Positions 12,466-20,201 of a DNA stretch of 64,000 nucleotides are shown one piece after another (position 1 is the stretch's first letter; each line of letters starts with the position of its first letter). The notes under the pieces were generated by a model. The model was given only the letters and a program-made list of their open reading frames with translations, searched no databases and was not told the origin of the DNA. Source of the DNA: Corynebacterium ammoniagenes DSM 20306 (GTDB taxonomy: Bacteria > Actinomycetota > Actinomycetes > Mycobacteriales > Mycobacteriaceae); NCBI RefSeq assembly GCF_001941425.1, contig NZ_CP009244.1:1-64000 (forward strand), read 5' to 3'. A program made the position numbers and the translations under genes.

Positions 12466-12828
12466 ATGGCACGACGAAATGTTTCGCTGAAGCGAATCAC
12501 ACCGCTATCGGCGTTTCGCGTCGGTTTGGCCATGTCGCTAGTGGGCTTAGTGGCCTGGTTGATCGCAGTTGCGGTCTTGTACTTCGGCATGAGCCAGTTC
12601 GGGATTTGGGAGTCCATGAACTCCCTGATCTTCGACGTTGGTGGCAACCAGAGCATCACCTTCGGCATGGTATTTGCCGTGTGCGCCCTGATCGGCGTGG
12701 TGGTCGCGATTTTCAACACCATCCTCGCACCGTTATTGGCGCTGATCTACAACGCCGTGGTTGATCTCTTCGGCGGTTTAGATATCGGTTTGCAGGACTC
12801 CGCGAAGCCGTCTAAGGCAGCTAAGTAG
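12466..12828 (+). CDS. DUF3566 membrane protein
   Basis: 120 aa with two hydrophobic segments (about 20-45 and 65-95), a basic N-terminus and the family end GGLDIGLQD. DUF3566 proteins sit directly after gyrA across Actinobacteria. Their role is unknown, but the conserved position suggests a link with gyrase or the cell envelope near the origin. ATG 12466 has a weak AAGGAG at 12451-12456, inside the gyrA end. Confidence 0.9.
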   Translation: MARRNVSLKRITPLSAFRVGLAMSLVGLVAWLIAVAVLYFGMSQFGIWESMNSLIFDVGGNQSITFGMVFAVCALIGVVVAIFNTILAPLLALIYNAVVDLFGGLDIGLQDSAKPSKAAK

Positions 12829-12853
12829 CAACCAGCTTATTTCGCAGCAGATC

Positions 12854-12897
12854 AGGCTCTACATCGCCGCACGCTATGTGCGATGTAGAGCCTTTTG
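12854..12897 (+). terminator. Terminator of the gyrA operon
   Basis: GGCTCTACATCGC (12855-12867) pairs perfectly with GCGATGTAGAGCC (12880-12892) and is followed by TTTTGCTT. Confidence 0.85.
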
Positions 12898-13038
12898 CTT
12901 GTCGATGCCCCCCTTCGCTTCCTTCTTCCATGTCCGCAACAAAGAAACTGCACATGAACTACTGGTTAAAAAGCGTTTTAACCAGGCGATTTGGTCAATT
13001 TCAAAGCCGCTTGTATAGTTACTATTCGTTCCGCTTAA

Positions 13039-13115
13039 GGGCCTATAGCTCAGTCGGTTAGAGCGCATCGCTGATAACGATGAGGTCGCAAGTTCGATTC
13101 TTGCTAGGCCCACCA
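13039..13115 (+). tRNA. tRNA-Ile (GAT)
   Basis: The cloverleaf runs from the GGGCCTA acceptor arm to TAGGCCC plus discriminator A at 13112, followed by an encoded CCA (13113-13115). The anticodon GAT is at 13073-13075 and the T-arm contains GTTCGATTC. It is followed 10 nt later by tRNA-Ala, the usual origin-proximal pair. Confidence 0.97.
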
Positions 13116-13125
13116 ACGGAACAAT

Positions 13126-13198
13126 GGGGCATTAGCTCAATTGGTAGAGCACCTGCTTTGCAAGCAGGAGGTCAGGAGTTCGATTCTCCTATGCTCCA
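13126..13198 (+). tRNA. tRNA-Ala (TGC), copy 1
   Basis: 73 nt with acceptor GGGGCAT/ATGCTCC, including the G3:U70 wobble that marks alanine tRNAs. The anticodon TGC is at 13159-13161. CCA is not encoded. The body is identical to the second copy at 31248-31320. Confidence 0.97.
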
Positions 13199-13201
13199 CA
13201 G

Positions 13202-13236
13202 TTAAAGGCTTGGTAGAGAAATCTACCAAGCTTTTC
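13202..13236 (+). terminator. Terminator after tRNA-Ala copy 1
   Basis: GCTTGGTAGA-GAAA-TCTACCAAGC with flanking AAA/TTTT. The same stem follows the second tRNA-Ala copy, so the duplication includes the terminator. From here to 13513 I see no gene. Confidence 0.8.
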
Positions 13237-13513
13237 GTGGTTCCACTCGCTGAGTGAGCCTGGGGGTTAAGGGAACAAAGGGGATGCGGACTGTTCTTGG
13301 GACAGTTTTGTTAATGAAGCCAGCAGGATTCGGTAAAACCGATGGGATAGTTTCGTGTCTTCCCTGCAGTTTCCGCCTAGGGCCAGGGCGTAATCTATAC
13401 GACCGATTACATCACGTCGATGGGTAAAGACCTGCGTAAGCTATCCGTAACCGCGCGCAATTTACCAACGATGCCGCAATTCAGACCTTACGGTTGGGGA
13501 TCCACAATTCACC

Positions 13514-13666
13514 TCAAATCAGGTAGTAAACCCAAACTGACACGATAACTACACCACCTAGAACTGCTGGAACCCATCGCGGAACTCTTTTTATGAAAAG
13601 GAGTGTGAGCATGACTAGAACAAGAAAGGTCGCTAAAACTGAGAAGTAAGTGTCCACTACACCCAT
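13514..13666 (-). CDS. Small membrane protein (50 aa)
   Basis: ATG 13666 opens a 50-residue frame with two hydrophobic segments (about residues 7-23 and 30-48) split by a basic KRVPR turn, and it ends YYLI-stop. The pattern of a two-helix hairpin with positive residues in the loop is unlikely by chance, although the ribosome site (AGGA about 12 nt upstream) is weak. It is not part of an operon. The function is unknown. Confidence 0.5.
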   Translation of the reverse strand: MGVVDTYFSVLATFLVLVMLTLLFIKRVPRWVPAVLGGVVIVSVWVYYLI

Positions 13667-13809
13667 CGTGCCCACGTCCTAAAGTTGGTACCGTACGCTC
13701 CACAGATTAGGGCGACGCCCTTCCCCTCAAAGCCGAGTACAGTTCTCCATAATTTCCTGAAATTACAATTCCGTGTGGAACGGTTGCTGCAACTACTCCC
13801 AGCGTAGCC

Positions 13810-13945
13810 AGTACCTCATCAATAAACCCATTCGATTACTGCCGCGCCAAGGCCCTGCAAGAAGAAGCCCTGGCCGGAGGAAACGTACCTTTTCCATTGT
13901 GCGCTCCGCGCAGTGGTTGGAATTCGGGTTGAATCCGACGGCGTA
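13810..13945 (+). pseudogene. Relic of an NmrA/SDR-type dehydrogenase paralog
   Basis: In one frame 13831-13890 reads FDYCRAKALQEEALAGGN-V. After the loss of one base around 13888-13892 the next frame reads FSIVRSAQWLEFGLNPTA. This matches, in order, residues of the intact gene at 16251-16988 (FDYYRAKATQEKVLAQGT and FSIVRSAQWMEFALNPAA). No start, Rossmann motif or C-terminus is left. The flanking 13946-14216 shows no gene that I can support. Confidence 0.75.
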
Positions 13946-14225
13946 TACATCGTCCATAGGCCGGGATAACCTAGATTACGGACGGTTTCGACTACCGACT
14001 TCGTCCGACGATACTCAGCTACAGCACTCTTTCGTTCTTCTAGGGCATGGGAGCGGTTCATCGAGAAAACCTTTCAAGATTCCTTCCGCATCCTCTTTTG
14101 TTACTAAGTTTGATCCTTTTACTCTGATCTCCACTGCAAAAGTTCGTCCTGAATATGACCTGTGGTTAAGGAGAACCATGTGCCGTATCGTTGGATGACA
14201 CGGCAACCGGTGATGGGTGATTCTT

Positions 14226-14717
14226 ATGAAGTGGAATCTTCAGGGCCAGCTTTTAAGCGGTCTATCTATCGGCGCATTGTTGTGCTCCGGGGCGTTGTCG
14301 GGATGTTCTTCTGGAGGAAGCCAGGCATCACTTCCAGCTACTACCAGCCTGGGCACGCCTGTGAACACGACCAGCGCGGACTCACCGCCGGAGGAATCGG
14401 AGGCTACCGAAATCGACGACATACCACGCACTGATCTTTCGCAGGAGCGCGCTGTTGATTGGCAACGCTATGAGCTTATCGATGAACACAGCATCCGAGT
14501 CTTCTTCTCCGCCGGCTCGAAGAGCTGTTATGGAACCCGCGCGGTGGTGGAAGAAACCGAATCAACCGTTGAAATTGCAGTCATTGAAGGAAGATTCCCT
14601 GGCGCACCGGATGTTTGCACGCTCATCGCAAGGCAAGCATCGATCCTGGTTGAGACATCACAGCCAGTCGGCGATCGCGAGGTTATCCCACTAGCAAACC
14701 CGGTATTGAACCAATAA
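14226..14717 (+). CDS. Putative lipoprotein
   Basis: About 163 aa with a lipoprotein signal peptide: a short basic start, a hydrophobic core and lipobox LSGC near residue 27, then a Ser/Thr/Pro/Glu-rich linker (about 35-70). A compact C-terminal domain has two Cys (SKSCYGTRAVVEE and PDVCTLIARQ) that could form a disulfide. It is likely anchored on the outer face of the membrane. A GTG at 14217 in frame is an alternative start; neither has a good ribosome site. The function is unknown. Confidence 0.75.
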   Translation: MKWNLQGQLLSGLSIGALLCSGALSGCSSGGSQASLPATTSLGTPVNTTSADSPPEESEATEIDDIPRTDLSQERAVDWQRYELIDEHSIRVFFSAGSKSCYGTRAVVEETESTVEIAVIEGRFPGAPDVCTLIARQASILVETSQPVGDREVIPLANPVLNQ

Positions 14718-14760
14718 TGCAGCCCTACTGGCTATCTTCGGGATGGTGTTGGGTCTATGG

Positions 14761-15681
14761 CTAATCTCTTATTCCGCCAAGAAAATACGGAGGGGTGTGG
14801 TCCATGAGGGTCTGTGCTAGGTAGTCGCGTCCGAAAGATGCGAAGACTTCAGCCTGGGGATGGGGCTGCTTGCGTGGATAGACCAAGGACACCTCAACGG
14901 CGGGCGCATCCGAGATCGGGAGATAGGAAACATCGGATGTCTGATGGTTATGAATGGTGGCTTCGGCGGTAATGCCTACGGCTTCGCCGAGGGCGATGTG
15001 CGTGAGCCATTCATCGGTGCCGGAGACAGTGAAAGTGCGTGGACTTTCTTGCGGGTCTGACCATAATGCGGCGGTTGCTGTGGGGGCTGTCCGGCAGACA
15101 GCCAACGGCGTCTGTGCAAGTTGGGCCAAGCTCACCGTTTCCAAGCTACTGCGGGGATCATCGGCGGCGATGGCAGCGACCAGGCTCTCGGTAAAAAGCG
15201 GGGATTGGATATACCCGTCGAGCTCTGATGGGTTCGGCGGCGAGTGGCGAACGAGTGCTGCATCAATATGCTCATGTCGAAGAGCATTCATGGGATCGGC
15301 AGGGCGGCTGAGCTCTACCGGGTATGCATGTTCTTTCTTCCAGGCTTGTAGCAGCGGCACAGTGTGTCTACCGAAACCTGCCCACGCCCAGCCCAGCCGC
15401 AAAGGGGGTTGCTGTTTCATACCAATCGATGACAGGCGATCTTCCAGGCGGGCAAGAATATCACGCGCTTCTTCTGCCAGGGAGATACCGTCGCTGGTCA
15501 ACCAGAATTCACGCGTGGTGCGTTCTACTAAACGCGCGCCTGTTATTTCCTCCAGCTGTTGAATTGTTCGTGACAGCGTCGGCTGAGTTGTATCGAGTTC
15601 TGCCGCAGTGATTGTGCAGTATCGAGGCACGCAGCCGGATGCAAACGTAGGCTGGTCACACAAGGTGTAATACTTCTTCAA
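14761..15681 (-). CDS. LysR-family transcriptional regulator
   Basis: A LysR HTH is visible in TTQPTLSRTIQQLEE, followed by an effector-binding domain with VSLVYPRKQPHP near the end. The start is unclear. ATG 15750 would lie inside the divergent gene; TTG 15681 and GTG 15630 are other options. The segment between the expected first helix and TTQPTLS reads FASGCVPRYCTITAAELD. This does not fit the normal LysR spacing, so the first HTH helix may carry an insertion or a small deletion. It is divergent from the SnoaL-like gene, which it probably controls. The effector is unknown. Confidence 0.75.
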   Translation of the reverse strand: MKKYYTLCDQPTFASGCVPRYCTITAAELDTTQPTLSRTIQQLEEITGARLVERTTREFWLTSDGISLAEEARDILARLEDRLSSIGMKQQPPLRLGWAWAGFGRHTVPLLQAWKKEHAYPVELSRPADPMNALRHEHIDAALVRHSPPNPSELDGYIQSPLFTESLVAAIAADDPRSSLETVSLAQLAQTPLAVCRTAPTATAALWSDPQESPRTFTVSGTDEWLTHIALGEAVGITAEATIHNHQTSDVSYLPISDAPAVEVSLVYPRKQPHPQAEVFASFGRDYLAQTLMDHTPPYFLGGIRD

Positions 15682-15694
15682 AGGAGAAACTCTG

Positions 15695-16198
15695 ATGGCT
15701 TTGACCGTTGATGATCTCATTACCCGTGAAGAGATCCGAGATGCGCTCAATGCATATTCGCAAGGACTCGATCAACGCAATTGGGAGCTTTATGACCAAG
15801 CGTTTACCGCAGATGCGTCGTTTGAAGCCCCAGACGAAGGCATTGATAAGATCACAGCTGCTGAACTGCAGCAACTGCTCCAAAGCAATAATGATACAAC
15901 GCGTCTATCTGGCCAGCACTTACTGCACAACACTCACTTCACCATGCGCGGCGATACCGCGCGCACCATCACCGAAGTGGAGTGGGTAACGCTGCAGACC
16001 ACGGATAAGCCGGGGATTATCTTCGAAGTACGTGCTGGTGGCATGTACGTTGATGATTTGGTCAAGACTGATGCAGGGTGGCGGATTCAACACCGCAAGC
16101 TCGTGACCAAGAACAAGTCCACCCGCGGAGTGAACTATTCATCCGAGCGGATTGAAAACATCCGTCGGCACTCCCTGGAGGCAAACTACTTCCTTTAA
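15695..16198 (+). CDS. SnoaL-like / nuclear transport factor 2-fold protein
   Basis: 167 aa, one cone-shaped NTF2-like domain with the pattern of SnoaL_4 proteins: LITREEIRDALNAYSQGLDQRNWELYDQAFT at the start, then HLLHNTHFTM and a final strand DAGWRIQHRKLV. Family members include small dehydratases, isomerases and hydroxylating-dioxygenase beta-like proteins. The substrate cannot be told from sequence. RBS AAAGGAG lies at 15679-15685. It is followed by the SDR gene on the same strand, with 52 nt between them. Confidence 0.8.
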   Translation: MALTVDDLITREEIRDALNAYSQGLDQRNWELYDQAFTADASFEAPDEGIDKITAAELQQLLQSNNDTTRLSGQHLLHNTHFTMRGDTARTITEVEWVTLQTTDKPGIIFEVRAGGMYVDDLVKTDAGWRIQHRKLVTKNKSTRGVNYSSERIENIRRHSLEANYFL

Positions 16199-16250
16199 TT
16201 AAGCCTAGGCTGGATCGTGTCCCAATCAGCATTCGAGAATGGAGATGGAC

Positions 16251-16988
16251 ATGAAGATTGCAGTTATTGGCGCGACAGGTACCGCTGGACGCAAGGTCGT
16301 CGAGCAGCTTGATGCACAAGGCCATGACACCGTGGAGGTTTCACGCTCCAAGGGCGTGGATGTCACCACCGGCAAAGGCCTAGACGAAGCTCTTGCTGGG
16401 GTCGAGGTGGTCATTGATGCATCGTCGCCGTGGCCAAGCGAGGACGCAGATATCGGCGAGTTTTTAGCCGGTGTGACTCGCACGATCCTGCAGGCAGCGG
16501 AAAGTGCCGGGGTAAAGCACATCGTGTATTTGTCGATTACGAACATCGACAAGCCTGAGGTTGCGAAGTTTGACTACTACCGTGCCAAAGCCACCCAAGA
16601 AAAAGTCTTGGCGCAAGGCACCGTGCCGTTTTCTATCGTGCGTTCCGCGCAGTGGATGGAGTTCGCGTTGAACCCGGCCGCGGTTGAAGAACGCGACGAT
16701 GAAATCATTGCCTCCGACTGGAATATTCAGCCCATCGCCGTTGAGGAGGTGGCGAAGGTGCTCGCGGAAGTTGCCACATCCACACCCACTCACCGCACGG
16801 TGGCGGGACCGGAACCTATCCGTCTTCCGGAACTTACGCGCTTGTTAATGACAGCCCGCGGCGATAACCGTGAAGTAACAGCGAGTGAACCGCCGTTGGC
16901 ATCGTTAGGCGATGGCAGCTTGCTTGCCCCAGCCGAAGCTGAACTGCTGGGCCCTTCGCCACAACAGTGGGTTGAGGCGCAGTCTTAG
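16251..16988 (+). CDS. NAD(P)-binding NmrA-like/SDR protein
   Basis: 245 aa. The N-terminal Rossmann motif GATGTAGRKV (residues 7-16) marks an atypical short-chain dehydrogenase of the NmrA/NAD(P)H-binding type. YYRAK near residue 106 takes the place of the usual YxxxK pair, and the end is variable. I chose ATG 16251 because GGAG (16241-16244) is well placed; ATGs at 16239 and 16245 are also in frame. A decayed paralog lies at about 13810-13945. Likely a redox-sensing or reductase enzyme; substrate unknown. Confidence 0.85.
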   Translation: MKIAVIGATGTAGRKVVEQLDAQGHDTVEVSRSKGVDVTTGKGLDEALAGVEVVIDASSPWPSEDADIGEFLAGVTRTILQAAESAGVKHIVYLSITNIDKPEVAKFDYYRAKATQEKVLAQGTVPFSIVRSAQWMEFALNPAAVEERDDEIIASDWNIQPIAVEEVAKVLAEVATSTPTHRTVAGPEPIRLPELTRLLMTARGDNREVTASEPPLASLGDGSLLAPAEAELLGPSPQQWVEAQS

Positions 16989-17019
16989 CACGAGCGCGGC
17001 GTGGGATAACCTCGAGGTT

Positions 17020-17808
17020 ATGGCACGAACTCTGTGGGCAGTGAGCGATCTGCACGTCACGTTCAAGGAGAACCAGGCGGTCGTCGATAAGCTTGCTCCC
17101 CGCGACCCTGGTGACTGGTTAATTGTTGCCGGCGATGTTGCCGAGCGCATCCCAGATATCGTGCGCACTCTCAAACCCTTAGCCCAGCGTTTTGCCAAGG
17201 TAATCTGGGTACCGGGCAATCATGAACTGTTTAACCGTGCCACGGAAAGAGTCAAAGGCAAGGCCCGCTACCGTGCCCTGGTGGGCGAATTGCGCGCGAT
17301 CGGCGTGGTCACACCCGAAGACCCGTACCCGGTCTTTGGTGGGGTGACAATCTGCCCGCTTTTTACGCTGTACGATTACAGCTTCCGCCCGCTGGGCCTG
17401 ACAGCGAAGCAGGCAGTGGCACAAGCAAAGATCAAGCTTGACGATGAATTGGCCATCGCCCGATACGTTGATGTTGAACAGTGGTGTGCGGAACGGATTG
17501 AATACTCCGAAGACCGACTGGATGGGGTTAGTGGGCAGACGATTTTGGTCAATCACTGGCCGCTGGTGGTGGAACCAACCCATCGGCTTTTTGAACCAGA
17601 TATTGCGCTGTGGTGCGGTACTACCGCGACTAGGCATTGGGCGGTGAAATACCATGCCAGCTTGGTCATTCACGGACATTTGCACATTCCTGCCGAAACC
17701 CGCGTGGACGGAGTAAGCCACATCGATGTATCGCTGGGCTACCCCTTTGAAAAACACCCTCCGCAGCACCAGCGGCGGTGGCCCCTGGAAGTTATGCAAG
17801 CGCCTTAG
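17020..17808 (+). CDS. Metallophosphoesterase
   Basis: 262 aa calcineurin-like phosphoesterase. Metal-binding motifs appear in order: SDLHVTF (DxH), VAGDVAE (GDxxx), VPGNHELF (GNHE), then VNHWPL and HGHLHIPAE (GHxH). Its class hydrolyses phosphodiesters or phosphoprotein/nucleotide substrates with two metal ions. It starts 31 nt after the SDR stop, in a possible operon with SDR and NUDIX genes. Confidence 0.9.
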   Translation: MARTLWAVSDLHVTFKENQAVVDKLAPRDPGDWLIVAGDVAERIPDIVRTLKPLAQRFAKVIWVPGNHELFNRATERVKGKARYRALVGELRAIGVVTPEDPYPVFGGVTICPLFTLYDYSFRPLGLTAKQAVAQAKIKLDDELAIARYVDVEQWCAERIEYSEDRLDGVSGQTILVNHWPLVVEPTHRLFEPDIALWCGTTATRHWAVKYHASLVIHGHLHIPAETRVDGVSHIDVSLGYPFEKHPPQHQRRWPLEVMQAP

Positions 17809-17830
17809 GCACAGGCGTATTCTCAAAGCT

Positions 17831-18235
17831 ATGGTTTTGCCTCAAATTCATGTCAGCGCCGTAGTCTTTCGCGATTCCCAGGATAAAGTTCTGACCGTGC
17901 GCAAACGCGGCACGGAAAAATTCATGTTTCCCGGCGGCAAACCTGAACCTGGGGAGAGCCCAGTTGCCACCGCCGTGCGCGAAGTACAAGAAGAACTCGG
18001 CATTGACCTCGAGGACACCCAGCTAACTCAGCTTGGTGTGTTCGAAGCACCTGCCGCCAACGAAGCAGAGCACACCGTGGTTGCCACCGTGTTTTCCTAT
18101 GATGGTGCCATCGCCCCGAACGCTGCCGCCGAAATTGCGGAACTGTCCTGGGTATCTCCACATCAGCCTGCTGTTGAGCTTGCGCCTTTGCTTGCTGATT
18201 ATGTCTTCCCCGCGCTCAAATCCAGCGTGTCTTAA
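17831..18235 (+). CDS. NUDIX hydrolase
   Basis: 134 aa. The NUDIX box is intact: GGKPEPGESPVATAVREV followed by QEELGI (about residues 37-59). NUDIX enzymes cleave nucleoside diphosphates linked to another group, often cleaning up oxidised dNTPs (MutT-like). The N-terminal IHVSAVVFRD is a typical first strand. ATG 17831 is 22 nt after the phosphoesterase stop; longer upstream starts would overlap that gene. Confidence 0.9.
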   Translation: MVLPQIHVSAVVFRDSQDKVLTVRKRGTEKFMFPGGKPEPGESPVATAVREVQEELGIDLEDTQLTQLGVFEAPAANEAEHTVVATVFSYDGAIAPNAAAEIAELSWVSPHQPAVELAPLLADYVFPALKSSVS

Positions 18236-18382
18236 CACTGAAGTTGGAAAGTCGGGTGTTTTCACCCACAGGAGAAGAAACCTAGTGGTAGGTTTCTATC
18301 ACATAGTAGGTAGGTGCGAAAACGTCGCAGTAGCGCCGTACCCTTAAAGCTTCAACTTCCCCGATATCAAGACAGGTCGATA

Positions 18383-19825
18383 ATGGCATCGCATGATCCT
18401 GGCCATCCACAGGTTAAAACCGCTGAACCAGTAACTGACTCTCACGTGGAGTCAGACCATCTCCAGCGCGGACTTAGCAACCGACATATCCAGTTGATTG
18501 CCATTGGGGGTGCCATCGGCACTGGACTATTTATGGGATCTGGCAAGACGATTTCGTTGGCTGGGCCTTCCGTGGTTTTGGTTTACGGCATCATTGGCTT
18601 CATGCTCTTCTTCGTCATGCGTGCGATGGGTGAGCTGCTGCTATCGAACCTAAACTACAAGTCACTGCGTGACGCCGTGTCAGACATTTTAGGCCCCACC
18701 GCTGGTTTCGTCTGCGGCTGGACCTATTGGTTTTGCTGGATTGTCACGGGTATGGCCGATGTCGTGGCTATTACTGGCTATGCCCAGTACTGGTGGCCGG
18801 ATATCGCGCTGTGGATACCCGGAGCGTTAACGATTCTTCTCCTACTCGGGTTAAACCTCGTTGCTGTTCGCCTTTTTGGTGAGCTGGAATTCTGGTTCGC
18901 CATCATCAAACTAGTGGCCATCACCGCGCTCATCCTCGTCGGCGGGGTGATGATTCTGACTCATTTCCAGTCACCAGACGGCAACGTTGCGGCGGTTTCG
19001 AATCTGATTAACCACGGGGGCTTCTTCCCGAACGGTATCGCTGGCTTCCTCGCCGGATTCCAGATTGCTATCTTCGCTTTTGTCGGCGTGGAACTTGCTG
19101 GTACCGCTGCTGCTGAAACGAAAGACCCAGAAAAGAATCTGCCGCGCGCAATCAACTCGATTCCTGTCCGTATCGTTGTGTTCTACATCCTGGCGCTCGC
19201 AGTTATCATGATGGTTACTCCGTGGGACAAAGTCCACAATGACTCCAGTCCGTTTGTTCAGATGTTTGCCCTGGCTGGATTGCCGGCCGCAGCAGGCATT
19301 ATCAACTTCGTGGTGCTGACATCGGCTGCATCATCGGCCAACAGCGGCATTTTCTCAACGTCACGAATGCTTTTCGGCCTGGCACGCGAAGGCCAAGCGC
19401 CCAAGCGCTGGGGAGTATTGTCCAGCCACCACGTGCCCGCCCGAGGCCTTTTCTTCTCGGTAGCATGCTTGGTCCCAAGCTTATTGATCTTGTATGCAGG
19501 ATCCAGCGTGATCGAAGCCTTCACTTTGATTACCACCGTCTCATCTGTTTTGTTCATGGTGGTGTGGAGCCTTATCCTCGCCGCCTACCTCGTCTACCGC
19601 CGTAAGTTCCCTGAGCGCCACAAAGCATCCAGCTTCAAGGTGCCGGGCGGTCGGTTTATGTGCTGGGTTGTTCTCGCCTTCTTCGCATTTATGGTTGTTG
19701 TCCTGACCTTTGAAAACGACACCCGCTCCGCTTTGATGGTCACCCCGATTTGGTTCGTGATTCTGTTCGCCGGCTGGTACCTCACCGGTGGTGCGAAAGG
19801 CGCTGAGAAGCGAGCTACGCAGTAG
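18383..19825 (+). CDS. cycA: Amino acid permease, CycA-like
   Basis: 480 aa APC-superfamily transporter with about 12 membrane segments. The N-terminus LQRGLSNRHIQLIAIGGAIG and the following TGLFMGSGKTI closely match the D-serine/D-alanine/glycine transporter CycA of the AAT family. Conserved GVELAGTAAAETKDPEKN is in loop 6. ATG 18383 (MASHD) fits the family start; the longer frame upstream has no membrane features. It stands alone, followed by 376 bp without a gene (19826-20201), which holds the leader described next. Confidence 0.88.
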   Translation: MASHDPGHPQVKTAEPVTDSHVESDHLQRGLSNRHIQLIAIGGAIGTGLFMGSGKTISLAGPSVVLVYGIIGFMLFFVMRAMGELLLSNLNYKSLRDAVSDILGPTAGFVCGWTYWFCWIVTGMADVVAITGYAQYWWPDIALWIPGALTILLLLGLNLVAVRLFGELEFWFAIIKLVAITALILVGGVMILTHFQSPDGNVAAVSNLINHGGFFPNGIAGFLAGFQIAIFAFVGVELAGTAAAETKDPEKNLPRAINSIPVRIVVFYILALAVIMMVTPWDKVHNDSSPFVQMFALAGLPAAAGIINFVVLTSAASSANSGIFSTSRMLFGLAREGQAPKRWGVLSSHHVPARGLFFSVACLVPSLLILYAGSSVIEAFTLITTVSSVLFMVVWSLILAAYLVYRRKFPERHKASSFKVPGGRFMCWVVLAFFAFMVVVLTFENDTRSALMVTPIWFVILFAGWYLTGGAKGAEKRATQ

Positions 19826-20131
19826 TGAGTTAAGCAGCTGACTGGCTCTCGGCTCTGGGAGCCCGCAGGTGTAGTGTCGGGGTCTCTGGCAGATGAGATT
19901 CCTGTCAGCCTCACTGCAAATTGGTGCACTCTGCCTTCAAGGCGTGACATGTATTCAAAAATGTTGTAGGTTGAGCACCATGCATTTGTATTTCCTATAA
20001 GGCAAAGTTCGCCGGCCGTTACCCGATTGAACTGATCTCGGGTTCGCACGGAGGCAACTTGTCCTGACTCGTATCCTGGCGCAACGCTGTGTTCGCATGC
20101 GTCCAGTTGATTGTGGGAGTCGAAGTTTTTC

Positions 20132-20190
20132 CATGCCTAGCTGAAAACATCGAAAAGACGTCTTTTCAGTGTGTTGGGCATGAGTTTTTT
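20132..20190 (+). promoter_or_regulatory. Attenuator-like hairpin before the ABC-F gene
   Basis: CATGCC (20132-20137) pairs with GGCATG (20177-20182). Inside, either CTGAAAA (20141-20147) pairs with TTTTCAG (20163-20169) or GAAAAGAC/GTCTTTTC (20152-20167) forms a tighter hairpin. Six T (20185-20190) follow and the ABC-F ATG is 12 nt further on. This is a terminator shape in a leader. A tiny ORF (ATG 19980, MHLYFL-stop) lies upstream. Confidence 0.5.
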
Positions 20191-20201
20191 AAAGGAAATA
20201 C

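Noticed and set aside
13237..13513. Possible coding stretch before the small membrane gene
   Set aside because: A frame around 13405-13547 looks partly coding but has no start and no similarity that I recognise.
14178..14198. Short peptide MCRIVG with a good AAGGAG
   Set aside because: Resembles the start of glutamine amidotransferases, but it stops after six codons and nothing similar follows; it may be only a relic or leader.
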